A stretch of DNA of 15,702 bases from DATGIQ01 sp035295665 (GTDB taxonomy: Bacteria > Planctomycetota > Planctomycetia > Gemmatales > Gemmataceae): the NCBI GenBank assembly GCA_035295665.1, contig DATGIQ010000043.1, forward strand, positions 1 through 15,702, in the 5' to 3' direction. Numbering within the stretch: the first letter of the stretch is position 1; each line of letters begins with the position of its first letter. Position numbers and translations under genes: made by a program. Positions 15,073 to 15,702 of the stretch are shown here, one piece after another. The notes under the pieces are model-generated. The model was not told the origin of the DNA. It ran no database searches and was given only the letters and a program-made list of their open reading frames with translations.

Positions 15073-15147
15073 GGTGAGTGAGGGGATTCGAACCCCCGAC
15101 TTCCAGATCCACAGTCTGGCGCTCTAACCGGCTGAGCTACACCCACC
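15073..15147 (-). tRNA. trnH: tRNA-His (anticodon GTG)
   Basis: Read on the minus strand, a full cloverleaf forms. The acceptor stem GTGGGTG pairs with CACTCAC with one G-T pair. The D arm is GCTC...GAGC. The anticodon stem CCAGA/TCTGG encloses the loop CTGTGGA with anticodon GTG. The T arm is GGGGG-TTCGAAT-CCCCT. The extra G at position -1 opposite discriminator C73 is the identity mark of histidine tRNA and is present. CCA is not encoded. Confidence 0.95.
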
Positions 15148-15301
15148 AAGTGTTCTAATAGCAAGGACTTGCCTGTTATTTCTAATCCCTTGGAAAACCC
15201 TCGCTACGCCTGTTCCGATCCGTGCAAGCTGGATGAAATGGCCGGTCCATCTGCACCGCACCGGCCGTGAACACAGTGACCTTTGCCAAGGAGATATCAC
15301 T

Positions 15302-15702
15302 TTGTCCGATTGCCATTCTACCCCTTTCGACGTTCCGTGCAAGTCTGCCAAGCCAAGTAAGCCCGATCCGACCTATCCTGACTTCCCGCTCTACGCCCAT
15401 ACGGCATGCGTATGGGCCAAGAAGATCGGGGGCCGAGGTCACTATTTCGGGAAATGGGATGACCCCCACGCAGCCCTCAAGAAGTACCTGGAACACAAGG
15501 ACGACCTCCATGCCGGACGGACGCCCCGTCCGGACCCACAAGCCCTGAAGGTCAAGGATATCGCCAATGCTTTTCTGAACGCCAAGCGGGAGGCCCAGGA
15601 AGCAGGGGAGCTATCGAGCCGAACCTGGCTTGATTGTCGCTTCATCATGGACATGCTCGTTGAAGGACTCGGCAAGCATCGCAGCGTTACCGACCTAGCC
15701 CC
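15302..15702 (+). CDS. Tyrosine recombinase/phage integrase family protein, N-terminal part (3' partial)
   Basis: The frame runs open to the right edge, giving 133 residues without a stop. The start is TTG at 15302, with AAGGAG 8 nt upstream and no other start in frame nearby. The sequence YPDFPLYAHTACVWAKKIGG, then GHYFGKWDDPHAALKKYLEH (47-66) and HAGRTPRPDP (70-79), is from memory the arm-binding-like N-terminus of integrases common in Gemmata relatives. Residues from about 82 (LKVKDIANAFLNAKREAQEA, then LSSRTWLDCRFIMDMLVEGL) begin the SAM-like core-binding domain. The catalytic domain with its Arg, His and Tyr residues would lie outside the window, so activity cannot be judged. The gene begins 155 nt from tRNA-His, on the 5' side of the tRNA, which is not the usual place for an integrase that uses a tRNA 3' end. 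Confidence 0.75.
   Translation, partial: MSDCHSTPFDVPCKSAKPSKPDPTYPDFPLYAHTACVWAKKIGGRGHYFGKWDDPHAALKKYLEHKDDLHAGRTPRPDPQALKVKDIANAFLNAKREAQEAGELSSRTWLDCRFIMDMLVEGLGKHRSVTDLA

Overview
The window is GC-rich bacterial DNA that most resembles a planctomycete of the Gemmata/Gemmataceae type. Several independent signs point there. A sigma-factor tail runs through a membrane segment into an extracytoplasmic domain. There is a DUF1559 pseudopilin-like protein (FTLIELLVVIAIIAVLIGLL with a late FADGSVHF motif). Three secreted repeat proteins carry the LExLExR-type N-terminal motif common in planctomycetes. The integrase N-terminus at the right edge is of a type I associate with this group. The assignment rests on protein sequence recognition only; no search was run.

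Layout. Positions 1-5765 are on the plus strand: a 5'-truncated protein that joins the end of an ECF-like sigma factor to a membrane anchor, a PDZ domain and a degenerate S41 protease domain; then, 17 nt later, a beta-propeller/di-heme cytochrome c fusion; then a DUF1559 pseudopilin-like protein; then a family PL10 pectate lyase. Positions 5812-11014 are on the minus strand: a PNPOx-fold flavin protein, a large autotransporter-type beta-strand repeat protein, and an LGFP-repeat protein. A small PilZ protein (plus) follows. It converges on a minus-strand MFS transporter, upstream of which lies a frameshifted seven-bladed propeller gene (minus). The right end holds tRNA-His(GTG) on the minus strand and the 5' part of a tyrosine recombinase gene on the plus strand, cut by the window edge.

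How the genes fit together. The first two genes look like one transcription unit that places a sigma-linked sensor-like domain beside a periplasmic redox protein. The pectate lyase is a secreted polysaccharide-degrading enzyme. The three LExLExR proteins (autotransporter-type, LGFP and propeller) look like one class of exported surface proteins encoded close together but not as one operon. The tRNA/integrase pair marks a possible junction with a mobile element that continues beyond the window.

The strongest unusual points are the sigma/pseudo-protease fusion with both the S41 nucleophile and general base replaced, its close linkage to the propeller-cytochrome gene, a perfect 20-bp hairpin beside a second hairpin between the two surface genes, the structured leader before the PilZ gene, and the single frameshift in an otherwise intact propeller gene.
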